This document shows, in pieces, positions 44,326 through 55,083 of a DNA stretch of 64,000 nucleotides; the first letter of the stretch is position 1, and every line of letters starts with the position of its first letter. A model generated the notes under the pieces. The model did not search any database. It was given only the letters and a program-made list of their open reading frames with translations, and was not told the DNA's origin. Source of the DNA: Zoroaster sp. YZ-2022 (taxonomy: Eukaryota > Echinodermata > Asteroidea > Forcipulatida > Zoroasteridae). The translations under genes were made by a program, and so were the position numbers. Where the stretch lies: contig CM055837.1 in the NCBI GenBank assembly GCA_029582265.1, positions 2,589,148 to 2,653,147 of the forward strand, given 5' to 3'.

Positions 44326-45490
44326 CAGGTTTATTCAGAATTTGAGCCGTTACTGTGAATCAAAGAATGTCCTAGTAATATGTGACAGAATATTGGGAAA
44401 ACATCAGATTAGTTTTTTTATACTTACAGTACAACTCCACTTTAGGGAGCATCAATAAGTCCATAAAACATGCTCACTTTAGTGGTTGGTGGTTTAATAT
44501 TCATGACTGCTATGCTAATACAAAAAATGGAGGCCAATGGTTATGTTTGGTAAAAACCAAATGTTCGTTATAGTGGTGTTCATTATAGTGAATTGTGGCT
44601 GCAATGCTGATACAAGAAATGGGAGCCAAGGCTTATGTTCAGTATAACCAAATATTTATTAAAGTTGTGTTCATTACAGCAGAGTTGTACTGTAACTGGA
44701 AAGGGTCTGAAATTAAGTTAGAACTTCTGGACATGGGTACCAAAGAGAGAGAAACATTTGAAAAGCTATGTCTGTATGGTTTCCCTGAATGACTCTTAAA
44801 ATTCCGTCCATTTTTCTACCAGATTGATAATCTCTACTGAAATTCTTTTGAAATTCCAAAGAAATTAACAATTTCATAAATTTTCAAAGATTGGCTGGGA
44901 TTTCTTCTCACATTCCAGAACAAAACACTTTTCTACAAGTGTGTGAAAAAATTCCGTCCTTTTTCTGAGTTTGAATTTTTACAATTTCTCTTTGAAATTT
45001 AAATATAAAAGTTCTACAGGTTTAAAATGGACATATTGTGTGGAGTACTGTTAAAATTGTAAACCTGAATTTATAACAGCATTCATTTGTCCACATTTGT
45101 AACAGGAAATTTATAAAATAAGTTCATAATTAAACCAAAAAACAATGACAAGAAAAGCTTTTTTATTGTAAATTATTTAAGTTTTGTAAAAAGTGCCGTC
45201 CATATTTTGTATATATTCTGTCCAGATTTCATGTTTATAAAAATAATTGTAAGGCAATATTTTAAAAGTTATTTTTTAAGATTGCAAAAGCGGTCATTAT
45301 TTACTCCTTCCATTGTAGACATGTAGTTCTAACTTCTGTTAACTTTGTGTGATGTTTTGTTCAGCATTGTAGTATAGTGCTGTAAATGTAAAATAGAACT
45401 TCCAAGACTAGTACAGAGATTGATATTTCTAAAAAACACATTGGTTTTTCCACATTTTATGTGAATAAAATGGACTGTGAATATTGTCAT
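44326..45490 (+). other. ADGB 3' UTR and downstream flank, with poly(A) signal candidate
   Basis: AT-rich, no coding potential or clear repeats. AATAAA at 45464-45469, followed by a TG/T-rich stretch near 45490-45520, is the best poly(A) signal, giving a 3' UTR of about 1.1 kb. The internal stretch 44420-44700 contains loosely repeated phrases (TTCRTTATAGTG-like) that I could not classify. Confidence 0.45.
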
Positions 45491-45964
45491 TGCAAAGTTG
45501 TTGACTTCAGTTTTGTGTTGTGTCTGATTCCTTTGAACAGAACCCCCAACCTTTTGAAACCCGTCTGAAAATGTGATGAATGCTTTCAAAAATTACTTGT
45601 AAACTTCAAGATGATTAATGTTGCGGATGTGTTTGTTCAAATTGGATTTCATATCAACAAGTCACCATAAATTACCAATTAAAGTTAATTTTAATATTTG
45701 CCTGTCTAATAATTCTCGATACAAAGAAGATTAATAAGTCAAGCATACGGAAATTAAAGTTTACTGATTATGTAGTTCTTATTAGGTCAAGACTATTTGA
45801 AAAAGATCACGTACGGAGTTTGATAAAGCTGTTTACACCAACCTCTGTTCATTACAGGTTTCCAGACTGATTGATCCCCCTGTCAGAAACATCGTGTGGC
45901 CAGGAGCTGCTCCGATCAGCTTGCACGGTCTCGTCTTGTTTGACGGGAAACAATTTGCCGTGCG

Positions 45965-48900
45965 TCAACAACCTGCAGATGAAAAATGGATGAAACGCTT
46001 TCGCGCGCTTGCTTTGATGCTGATGACAGCCGCGGCTACCGGCTCAGCTAACTGCACGCAAACTTCGAGTTCATTGTAGAAGTTTCGCCTAGCGACAGGA
46101 AAACGATTTCAGATTGACTTTCATTCGACAAAGTATACATCACAAACATCACAACAAAACCAAGACACACTTAAAGAAGCTAACATAAGGCCTAAGTTAC
46201 TCTTACCTTTTGAAATCAACAAGCTTAAAGAAAGCTGTTGATATCTCAATTTAACATTGACTTACCACAAAAATTCCAAGTACTGCCAACCCACGGCGAA
46301 GCGTATCCCAAATAACGAATTTCAATTGGGGACGTGTCCGAAACAGACATGAAAGATTCTTTGTTTCCAAACATCCCAACTTCTATTGAGCTCCCGTTGA
46401 TATCGATCCAGAACCCACGAGGCTGGGAGGCGCTCAAGTAGTGCAGTGTGGCCACGTCGGTGAACCATTTACAAGTGTACGTGTTTGAGCACCGCCCAAT
46501 CTTTGAAAGTGTGTTGTCGTTCCAACCAATAACTGGGGGAGGAAACGACACAAAATGATAAAACTGGTAACATTTGGAGTCACGCCCCTAAAAGGACAGC
46601 CTACACTATGTCATGAATGTTTTTTTTAGTGGGGACTCGTCCGTGGTGTTCGCTCGTCCGTGTTATAGTGTGTCTCATAATTATGTTCGTCTTCATGCGT
46701 CCGTATAGTGAGATTCTTTTCTATGGGTCTTTCCATCCCAAAATCCTGACTATAAACCTCGCACTTAATTTAACCATTTCGCACCAAGACGTATGTCTGT
46801 TTGTTTGATTTTAGTTGTTTTGTTGTCTTGGGGTGTTTGTTTGTTTATTAATTACACTTTTGGGGTAAAATTTTCATAAAGAGGCTTATTTATACACTAC
46901 TCAAAACAATTCATGGAACACCGGAATAATCTCAGTTAAAGCAAGATCATTTATTTCAGATAAACACAATGTTTCACAGAATTGATGAGAAACAACTGCA
47001 CAATGAAACAGATGATAAAGGATGCATGTAGTGATTACACATTTCATGACATGACTACTGAAAGAGAGAGGGGGTTGCAAATGAAAATCCCGGTTCATGG
47101 AACATTTCAAACCTATTGATGTTAAAAAACCGGTGTTCCCTAAATTGTTTTGAGTATATATATATTTTGTAAATCGGATACAATAACCTACATGCATTGT
47201 GATAAGAAAAAGACTATCTGGATCTGCCAATGAAATATCCTGAAAGGGAACAATATCGTCACGATCAGAGCAGACTTTCAACAGGACTTTCCTAGTTTAA
47301 GATGAACACAGTGACTGAAAATTACTGGCTCGTTTATCCAGCAATATCATGTGGGTTATTATTTTCAGTCGTTGAGTTAATCTAAAACTAGCAGTTCGAT
47401 TCCATGCCCTGTTGATCTTGCCACGGTCCCTTTAACACTCCTGTTTCAGTGACTCTGCTCTGCTTTTTGGGAAAAGTTTAATAATAGGCTATGATAATAG
47501 GCTACTTAATGTGAGAAGAGGTCTAGGTCAATGCACGCCAATATGGTGTCATTGTCTTATCAAATAATATTTTGGGTCTTAGACAAAAAAAAACAGTCCG
47601 GTTTCTGGTCCACGCGTCAAAATTGCTGGATTGATTGGAATTCTGCCGTGCTGTGTTTTAAACGACATTTTCACATAGGGGTATGAACGTTTGCCCGATT
47701 TGTGAGACCTCTCTCTAGCTTAGCCACCATACTTTGTGTATGGATATTTGGTCTGGTTTCAATAACCGCATATAGGCCTACGTATATCACGTAAATTTCA
47801 CTAGTCCAAAAAAGAGATTACACCCCCCCCCCAAAAAAAATGGGGCGGGGGGCGAAAAAATGAAAAATACGCATCACCGCATTGATTTTGAAACCGACCC
47901 TTGAGCAGAAACCAGAGAACTTTCTTTGGTACAGTATATTATTAAAGGCCTTCATCCCAAACGTTAATTCACCGTCTATGTCATTGCAACAAAAGTTTCG
48001 AGGCATGGGCGGATCCAGAACATTTTTTAGGGGGGGGCTGAGAATCAAAAACAATTATTTTTCAGTACTACAAAAATTACAATGAAATAATCAAAGGGAG
48101 AGAAAAACAAAGCACACTGTGGGAATGGGTGTACGTGTCCCTCCCCCTCCTCCCCTCTCCCTATCTCTCTCCTCTTTCATTTTTTATTATTATTAAAAAA
48201 AAAAAAAAAATTATACAATTTTAGGGGGGGGGGGCTACAGCCCCCTTAGCCCCCCTGGATCCGCCAATGCGCGTATGCGAGGCCTACCTATTTTATACAT
48301 TTCTTGCTCATTTAATGTACTGTGAGACAGGCCAATAATGGCATTCTTGGATGCCTTCACGGTGAACGTCACACGACATGGATTCTGGAACTGTGGCTGG
48401 TCGAACATCAAGGATAGCTGCCCGGAGCGTGTTTTGTCGTCACAGGCTGAAATTGAAGTGGGAAAATCATTTAAGACACTTCGGGAATTATTATCAAATT
48501 AATGCCATGAATTGCTGTTGGGAGGGGGATCAGCAATGTGGTAAAACAGTTAATGATTGTGCCCCCCCAAAATCACCATCACCATTCAGAACCATACATA
48601 GGCCTACGCTAGGCAGTGCTAGGCCTACTTCTGTACTTGTTTAGGCCGGCCCTATGTTTTCGTCGTCATGTCAGACCCTGGACCGATCTCTGCCTGTAGG
48701 TACCATATAAGGCCAAGTAAAAAAATAAACATGTTTAACGTCCCCGCCCGCTTCCTTTTTAGAGGCCGCCTCCTTTTTTCTTTCTTTTTTTTTTACGAAA
48801 AAAAAGGATACATTTTAACGATCTCAGACGAAAAAAATAAATTTTAAAATAAATAAAGATCGTATTTTTTTAAACTTTAGCACACCGTGTGACATGCCAA

Positions 48901-51900
48901 TTGAGGCAGCTTATTTTGTGACATTCAGCGACCCATTGTGTTTTTATTGCGGGTCTGAACATAGCCTGGAAGCGAACGATGGTCAAGATCCACTATGTGA
49001 CATCTGCAAAGCCAGTGGTAAACAACCTCACAGAAAGAATACAAGGGCTTTTGTCCCTAGTTGGACTGATTTCATATATGACATTGGATTTGGTGAAAGG
49101 TCATACCAGCAATAGCTGCCAGAAAATATCAGACTGTGTATTTAGAAATTTACTGACTTGAATAGTTTTGGCTAGTTGGATGTGTATCCTGCACTATGGC
49201 ATATATTTTTAACACCTCATATCTAGCAAATGTAATTTAATACATCATGGAAGAAACAATACATGTGTATCTCAAACTTTACCTTGGTAAAGGAACGGGT
49301 GATTAGGAATATTGATAATGTAGAGTGGTTGACATGACCAACAAAGAGGGTAAGATTGATGCTAAATATGAACAATGTTTGCCAATTTGATGATATAAAA
49401 GTTAAACATAAATTTGACACAAACCATTGGAGAACTTATAGGCCTTTGAATATCTGTGAAGAAACAGGTGATTAGATATGAAAATTGTTTCATTTGCTAC
49501 TTTTATTGTTTTGTCTTTATGTGTCACTAAAAAACTTATTCACTTCCCATAAATGCGACATCACAGAGGCTAAAGTGACATCATATGGTGCAATTGCGCA
49601 GAAGAGATGTTCGGTTCTGCATAGTGGCATTATTTTGGTCTCATTTTCTGTTGCATCTTGCCCATAAGAAGCCAATATGTCATTTCCTGAGTCTAAGTGG
49701 CGGCCATTTTGAAAAAAGCTGGCAGCCATCTTGAAAAATAGCCCGGCCGGTTGTCTTTAAAAATGTGTCGGGCGGCCATTTAAAAAATAAAAATAAAAGG
49801 CCCTCCTCCTTCCTTTTTTCAAAAAGGCAGGACGCTAAACATGTTTATTTTTTTATTTGGCCTAAGAGCAATATTCCGTAGCAGAACAGTTGATGCTCAT
49901 TGATTTTCATTGATCTATGGGGTGTTTTCGGTACACTATACTGAGAGATGAGTCCGGTCTGTAGGCTGTGCCGTTTCCCCGGTGTCGCTGCGCGCAAGCT
50001 CACGTTCCTGACGGAATAGTTTTTGTTTGCGGTCCATGTTTACAAAGGTGATTCTTTAATCAAAATTAGCAGTATTCTTGTGAAATTTATAGATAAGTAC
50101 GAGACATACGTTCTGTTATTTATAATAACTGTAAAGTTCAATGTTTTTTCAGTATCAAGATAAAAGTTAAAAAGAATTAAATCTTTAAGGCATTTTAAAC
50201 ATTTTTTACAAAAAGTTTGCTTGCATTTTTCCATTATTAAAATTATTCGATAATATAAAAACTAATGATGATTACATTGCTCCAAATGTACTTAACGCGA
50301 CTATTTAAAAGACAATATATTTTGACCTATCTTTTTAAAATTATAAACAATTAGCTTCAGTTTGAGAAACACAAAGTTATCAAAATAGGGAAATTTATTA
50401 AGAAAATTATATCTGTATTGTTAATTGCAAATGCGTCCGCAATAAATAAATAAATAGTTTGTGACGCGCGAAATGTATATTTCTCATTAGTTTCGACTTT
50501 TGATCATCGTGTTTTGCAACAATGGCTGGTTCTCAGAGAGCAGCTGCTTCTCCGAAGCGACGTCGGTCTCGATCTAGATCTCGATCTCGATCTCGGTCAC
50601 CCGTAAAGATGGCCAAATCTCCTCCCAAGAAGTCTCCTACTAAGAAGTCTCCTACAAAGAAGCGAGCCTTGTCCCCGCGCAAGAAGGCTGCCAGACGTGC
50701 CAGTCATGCCAGTGCGGCAGCTCACCCTCCCGCCAGCAAGATGGTCGTAGCCGCGGTCGCTGCATTGAAAGATCGTCGAGGATCTTCAACCCAAGGCATC
50801 AAGAAGTACATTGCAGCCAACTTCAATGTTGATACGGTCAAGCAGGCTCATCACATCCGTCGAGCTCTCAAGTCTGGCGTCGCCAAGGGTTCTCTGCAGC
50901 AGGTCAAGGGCACCGGAGCAGCGGGTACATTCAAGCTGTCCGTCAAAGCAACGAAGTCCAAGGACGCTGCTAAAGCCAAGTCAGTGAAGGCCAAGGCTAG
51001 AGCTGCAGCCAAGAGGGAGAAGGCCAAGGCAAGGAAGGCTGCTCAGAAGGCCAAGAAAGCTGCTGCTGCTGCAGCCAAGAAAGCCAAGGCGAAAGCAGCC
51101 AAGAAAGCCAAGCCAAAGAAGGCCAAGAAAACTACGAAGAAGGCAGCCAAGCCCAAGAAGAAGCCAGCCAAGAAATCTCCAACAAAGGCTGCCAAGAAAA
51201 CCGCCAAACCAAAGCCGGCAAAGAAAGCAGCAGCCAAACCGAAGGCCAAGTCCAAGAGAGCAGCAAAGGCCAAGAAGGCAGCCAAGAAATAAACTACTTG
51301 CGACCAAGTTAAAAACCCAACGGCTCTTTTCAGAGCCACCACATGAACAGAAGAGATTAATTTCATGTCTGACATTTCACGAATGTTAATGAATGAAAAA
51401 ATAATATTTTAATATAATTAAATAATGTCTCACCCTGCCCACACACACACAAGAAAGAAAAGAAATTTGTTGGGTGAAAAGTTCAAAAGGTTGTTTAATT
51501 AAAAAAGAGATTAGCTTTTTTGGTAATTTGCCTTGCCCTTGGACTAAAGTTGGAGTTGGTTGCGACTTGGGCCTAGGCCTACAGTTATGTTGAATTTTTC
51601 CATTTATTATTTTAGTTTTAGTAATTAAAATGCCAAGGCCCCAGTACTACAGTAGCCTAATATTACATTAAACAAAAAATAAGGCCTTAATATAACGGTA
51701 CATGTAATGTACAGTACGTTAGCAAAATTACCCTTGACGAAAAAAAAACGCTTTTTTGTACAAAAAAAAAGTGTAAGCCGAACCCCCTTCCCATAGTAAA
51801 AAAAATTTCCCCTGAGAATCATGGTGTCCCCTCCCGATCCCCACTGAACAACCCCCATCCAGTTTATACGCAGCTTCTACGGGCCTGAATTATTAATATA

Positions 51901-52678
51901 TAGGCCTACTGAACAGCAAAAGAAACGCAAGTCCGAGGTCTTGTCAAGTTTTCAAACAGAAGACAAACCATTTTGATTCTAATCACTCATTTAATGAAAA
52001 ATTGCAACAATTTGAACAGTCACTTTCAGCTCACAAATTGAAAGCATTTTTCATTAAATGAGTGATTAGAATCAAAATGGTTTGTCTTCTGTTTAACTTG
52101 ACAAGACCTCGGACTTGCGTTTCTTTTGCTGTTCAGTATAGGTATGCGCGTCAAAATAAAATTGCAACCAACTAAAAAATTTCATAAGTTTCGTCAAATT
52201 TTTGACGGTGGTTAATGCCATTATGGGACTAACTAAGAAAAGTACTGGGCTCTCTAGCTTCCTTTTGAATACTTACATAAATAAATATAAATCAAGTGAA
52301 TATCTGTGTATAAAAACAACAAAATAAAACAATTAAAATAATTTAACAAACTTAAAAATTGAAGGAAAAACATGATGGACAGTCCTTCCAATAATTTGTA
52401 TGAAAATACCCATATCATGTCTTTAGTTACTGTACACATCGAGTTTAACTGTGTTTAAAAGATCACATACAAAAACCTTTCCAGTAGGAAATTATCCTAC
52501 CTGATGATGTCGCATCAATAGCCGTCCCAACGAGATGGAGCCATACTGCACTCGCCATCAAAACCACCCGCAGTCCTTGGCTGATCACGCCCCGGACACT
52601 CGACGATCCAGCGGGGCGGACAGAGCGGCGTCGCCTGCTCGACAACTTGTTCCGCAAACGTCGTAAACCCACCATCAT
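45965..52678 (-). CDS. Secreted Methyltransf_FA-domain protein (farnesoic acid O-methyltransferase-like), 4-exon model
   Basis: Minus-strand exons: 52678-52501, 48446-48288, 46532-46266 and a short terminal piece 45972-45965. They total 612 nt, 203 residues plus stop, and all phases agree. The domain exons encode CRVTFTVKASKNAIIGLSHS and, after the next junction, FTDVATLHYLSASQPRGFWI, then VGMFGNKESFMSVSDTSPIE and RYLGYASPWVGSTWNFC. This is the Methyltransf_FA pattern: A-x-N-A-x-I-x-L-S, F-W-x-D-I-x-G, and a Trp/Gly-rich end. Despite its name the domain is better thought of as a binding module; I claim no enzyme activity. The first exon supplies a basic N-terminus and a hydrophobic stretch (VVLMASAVWLHLVGTA) suggesting a signal peptide or anchor; an internal Met at residue 41 is another start. 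The last exon is the weakest part. Histone H1 lies in the 4-kb first intron on the other strand. Confidence 0.68.
46266..46532 (-). CDS. Methyltransf_FA protein, exon 3
   Basis: Acceptor GTTTCCTCCCCCAG and donor GTAAGTCA enclose 267 nt, open throughout. It carries the diagnostic second half of the domain: GFWIDINGSSIEVGMFGN and PIEIRYLGYASPWVG. Two pairs of Cys (RCSNTYTC and the final Cys) could form disulfides, which fits a secreted protein. This is the most secure exon of the gene. Confidence 0.82.
46891..47163. mobile_element. Tc1/mariner-like MITE, copy 2
   Basis: Reverse orientation of 6989-7262 with CACTACTCAAAACAATTCAT at one end and CCCTAAATTGTTTTGAGTAT at the other. About 200 bases 3' of the ADGB/Methyltransf_FA intergenic flank, in the intron between exons 3 and 2 of the latter. 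Confidence 0.85.
47239..47436. mobile_element. MITE TTAAAGGGACA family, copy 7, shortened
   Basis: CTGAAAGGGAACAATATCGT ... CACGGTCCCTTTAACA; interior shortened around ACTGGCTCGTTTATCCAG. Confidence 0.78.
47583..47935. mobile_element. MITE GGCCAAAAA family, copy 4
   Basis: CAAAATTGCTGGATTGATTG, ATAGGGGTATGAACGTTTGC and GCATTGATTTTGAAACCGAC, with decayed termini and a C-run (47821-47832). Confidence 0.7.
48005..48268. mobile_element. MITE with GGGCGGATCCAG termini and G-tracts
   Basis: GCATGGGCGGATCCAGAACA then TTTAGGGGGGGG; the other end TTAGGGGGGGGGGGCTACAG and CCCCCTGGATCCGCCAATGC. It lies about 20 bases from the donor of Methyltransf_FA exon 2. Confidence 0.78.
48288..48446 (-). CDS. Methyltransf_FA protein, exon 2
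   Basis: Acceptor TTCAATTTCAG and donor GTAGGC bound 159 nt. Reading from the second codon gives CDDKTRSGQLSLMFDQPQFQ and onwards to NEQEMYKI, with no stop. The exon starts with two bases that complete a codon begun in exon 1 (G+CC, Ala) and leaves phase 1. A glutamine/asparagine-rich N-terminal half precedes the ASKNAIIGL strand. A small GC-rich MITE (48005-48268) ends about 20 bases from the donor. Confidence 0.75.
48712..49864. mobile_element. 1.15-kb inverted-repeat transposon with a coding remnant
   Basis: Ends TAAGGCCAAGTAAAAAAATA AACATGTTTAACGTCC and GACGCTAAACATGTTTATTT ... TTGGCCTAA are inverted. A plus-strand frame at 48894-49115 contains C-x2-C (CFYCG) and C-x2-C (CDICK) with a basic GKQPHRKN, like a small zinc-binding module. 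It may be the start of a lost transposase or an unrelated captured piece. Confidence 0.65.
50367..50482 (+). promoter_or_regulatory. H1 promoter: H1 box and TATA-like site
   Basis: AAACACAAA at 50367-50375 matches the H1-specific box found about 100 bases upstream of the start site in animal H1 genes. A TATA-like TATATTT lies at 50476-50482, with the ATG 40 bases beyond. Spacing fits, but short AT-rich matches occur easily here. Confidence 0.55.
50522..51292 (+). CDS. Sperm-type linker histone H1
   Basis: Intronless, 256 residues. Residues 1-55 hold Ser-Arg repeats (RRRSRSRSRSRSRSPVK) and several SPKK-type motifs (SPPKK, SPTKK twice, SPRKK), which bind the minor groove of AT-rich DNA and are the hallmark of echinoderm sperm H1. 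Residues about 69-142 form the winged-helix globular domain (PPASKMVVAAVAALKDRRGS, IKKYIAANFNV, HHIRRALKSGVAKGSLQQV, GTGAAGTFKLS). The remaining 110 residues are a Lys/Ala/Pro tail with KKAKAKAAKKAKPKKAKK-like repeats. It binds linker DNA at the nucleosome dyad and compacts chromatin. The start is the first ATG (context CAACAATGG). Stem-loop processing signals follow, so it is a non-polyadenylated histone mRNA. GC content and codon use differ sharply from the surrounding AT-rich DNA, as expected of a highly expressed histone. Confidence 0.95.
   Translation: MAGSQRAAASPKRRRSRSRSRSRSRSPVKMAKSPPKKSPTKKSPTKKRALSPRKKAARRASHASAAAHPPASKMVVAAVAALKDRRGSSTQGIKKYIAANFNVDTVKQAHHIRRALKSGVAKGSLQQVKGTGAAGTFKLSVKATKSKDAAKAKSVKAKARAAAKREKAKARKAAQKAKKAAAAAAKKAKAKAAKKAKPKKAKKTTKKAAKPKKKPAKKSPTKAAKKTAKPKPAKKAAAKPKAKSKRAAKAKKAAKK
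51322..51337 (+). terminator. Histone mRNA 3' stem-loop
   Basis: GGCTCTTTTCAGAGCC, a perfect 6-bp stem with the 4-base loop TTTC, followed by ACCA. It is 29 bases after the H1 stop. This is the canonical metazoan replication-dependent histone stem-loop bound by SLBP; cleavage is expected just after ACCA. Confidence 0.96.
51346..51358 (+). promoter_or_regulatory. Histone downstream element (U7 snRNA target)
   Basis: AACAGAAGAGATT starts 9 bases after the stem-loop. The purine-rich core is close to the sea urchin form CAAGAAAGA that pairs with U7 snRNA. Confidence 0.75.
51905..52138. mobile_element. Near-perfect hairpin element
   Basis: CTGAACAGCAAAAGAAACGC, AAGTCCGAGGTCTTGTCAAG and on to ATTAAATGAG-type sequence; the right arm is its complement, ending TTTCTTTTGCTGTTCAG. 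Arms of about 100 bases enclose a 30-base centre (ACAATTTGAACAGTCACTTT). It sits 600 bases after H1 and 360 before exon 1 of the Methyltransf_FA gene. Confidence 0.9.
52501..52678 (-). CDS. Methyltransf_FA protein, candidate exon 1 with signal/anchor segment
   Basis: ATG at 52678 (a second ATG follows at once) opens 59 codons plus one base before the donor CAG|GTAGGA. The N-terminus is rich in Arg (LSSRRRRSVRPAG), then hydrophobic, then TAIDATSS, a plausible signal peptidase region. The exit phase is exactly that required by exon 2 over 4 kb away. No other evidence links them, so the start could belong to another gene. Confidence 0.5.
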
Positions 52679-53094
52679 GTCTACTGTTGTTGAAGTCCTT
52701 TACAATGTACTGATATCCATCTTTGGTAGTTCTTTCAAAAAAAACCTCGAAAACCTAATTTCACTATCCGTCTTCAGAGAGAAAAGTTGCAAAGCTGATG
52801 GTCGTGTCAGCAGCAAAGATTGCTATATGACAAACAAGAAATCAAGCGACCACGCGCCGCTGTTGGGCGCATCGAAGCGCATGCCCGGCATGCAGTGACC
52901 AAGAGACTCTTCCATAATTACCGTCAGGGATGGTGGTATTTGAGCATGGTTGTGAACCAAATTCCAATGACAATGGAAAGTATACACATCAACTGTACTG
53001 TGTGCTGTTTGCTTACAAGTCCCGACAACATAAATGTAAAGCTGAAAAATACTAATTATCCCAAAACTGTTATACCTCAAAATGTTTGTAAGCA

Positions 53095-54424
53095 TTAATT
53101 TATTAATTTATCTCCCTGCCTGTTGTATTAATTTATTTTGTTTTATTTATTTATTTATTTTCTTGTATTACATTTTTTTAAAGAATATTTTTAATGTGTT
53201 TTTTGCTTTTGTTTGTTTGGTTGTTTATCGGGGGAGGGGGGGAAAGGGCAGTTACCCTCCTATTGTATTTAAAAAAAAGACAAATAATACAAATTTCAAT
53301 ACAGATCTAAATTCACAATAATAAATTTATTACACATATTATATATCATATAGAAATATCCCATGCAAATAGCAAACCACACACATTTTAAATGACGAGT
53401 TAGTGGACGGCTTGAATATTTACAATTTGTGTTTAAAAGCATAAATATTTACATACATCTTGCTTACATCAAAACCTAAAATTTATGGAAAGCATTTGAT
53501 ATATATCTTCATATTACTCATAAATAAATGGATAACCACTCTACTGAATTATCACATTGTGTTGTTTGGAACGGAATGCAAAATATTTAGGTTGGTGAAA
53601 TTCTTGCGTTGGGTGATAAACAATAGATTTAATTTTGCCCTACACCAGATGTGTGTATAGCACTTCATGCTTTCTGAGTGTCTGTGAAAAAAAATATTTA
53701 TTTGCAAAAATATAAACAAACTTCAAAAAACTTCAAATAAAACGAGATGACTTCAATCGGCCAATCAGAAGCTGTCAATCAAATCCCATTGACCAATCAG
53801 ATTTGTTGAGCAGCTGTGCGTACCTGCACATGTAAATGTTTTATATTACGCACATGTTGGCTCTGTCAGAGTTTTATCCAAGGCTAAAATCCCACCCTTA
53901 GGGGTCAAAAATTGTCAGACCTGGGGAAGCATAGGGTGTGGGGATATATGATCGATGCATAACTACTGTATGAAGACTATTTTTATCATAAATTACTAGT
54001 GAATGATAGACTGGAGCACAGCATACATAACTTATTTTCAAGAAAATCAAGCAAAATAATTATGTGGTTAATTTGTTAATTTACCAGACACAGAGTTTGA
54101 AACTTAATTTTACAAAGATAATAGCTGATGTAATATGGTGCGTTCTCAGTGCCTAAATTTACTCAGATTTATTCGGATTCTATTTGCAGAACAAAATGCA
54201 CTGATAAGTGCGTACGGCATGTGCTGACACATTTCATATGCGTTTACAGTGTGTGTGTGTACATCATAGGACCTCTGCATGTTTATGCAATGCCGAACAT
54301 GACATATGACGCACACTCTACAGTCCCCCAATTTCGGCATTATTCAGAAAATAAGCCTTAGAACACACACTTTCACACTTTTACATTAAGTAACGGTACC
54401 AATTTTTAGAAATAAGATTTATTT
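53095..54424. other. Intergenic, no gene recognised
   Basis: AT-rich, with TTTATTTA runs at 53100-53180 and a G-run at 53231-53243. No repeat shared with other parts of the window was noticed and no convincing frame. Promoters for the Methyltransf_FA gene should be in or near 52680-53100. Confidence 0.4.
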
Positions 54425-54698
54425 ATATACTACTCAAAACAATTTAGGGAACACCGGAATAATCTCAGTTAAAGCAAGATCATTTATTTCAGATAAACAC
54501 AATGTTTCACAGAATTGATGAGAAACAACTGCACAATGAAACAGATGATAAAGGATGCATGTAGTGATTACACATTTCATGACATGACTACTGAAAGAGA
54601 GAGGGGGTTGCAAATGAAAATCCCGGTTCATGGAACATTTCAAACCTATTCGATGTTAAAAATGCGGTGTTCCCTAAATTGTTTTGAGTAGTATATGA
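54425..54698. mobile_element. Tc1/mariner-like MITE, copy 3
   Basis: ATACTACTCAAAACAATTTA ... CTAAATTGTTTTGAGTAGTA. The interior is almost identical to copy 2, suggesting recent activity. Confidence 0.88.
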
Positions 54699-54747
54699 TT
54701 AGTTTTAATGAAGCCAATGCTTTGCACAGCTTTATATCATTATATAT

Positions 54748-55083
54748 CATTGTGTTTCCTGGAAGAAGGTCGTAAGGCTCTATGACCTTCTTCCGGGCAC
54801 ACAAAGTACAACTTTTTGTCCTAGCAGAAGGTTGTAAGCAATAAATTGGCTCCTTTGAAAAAAAGTAGGGCATAATTGTTATATATTTGTTGCTAGAATT
54901 ACTCCCAAGACATGTTTTTCCATTCCCATGCGGAATTTAACTTTCCTACAATGACTTATAAATGGCAGAAAAACGACCAAACTTTCACACTCAGTTTTCT
55001 TGAAACACAATTTTGCACATTAATTGTTTACGACCTTTTGCCGGTCATACTTTTGTTACGTCCTTCCAGGCACACAACGATAT
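54748..55083. mobile_element. MITE family with CCGGAAGAAGG termini, copy 2
   Basis: Same order and spacing of sequence blocks as 1339-1645, at high identity by eye, in the intergenic region between the Methyltransf_FA gene and ARMC2. Non-coding. Confidence 0.72.

Noticed and set aside
45894..46079. Plus-strand frame starting MWPGAAPISLHG
   Set aside because: No domain recognised; the segment overlaps the probable last exon and 3' UTR of the minus-strand Methyltransf_FA gene.
50981..51375. Minus-strand frames across the H1 tail (Leu/Ala/Gly-rich)
   Set aside because: Antisense shadow of the Lys/Ala-rich H1 C-terminus.
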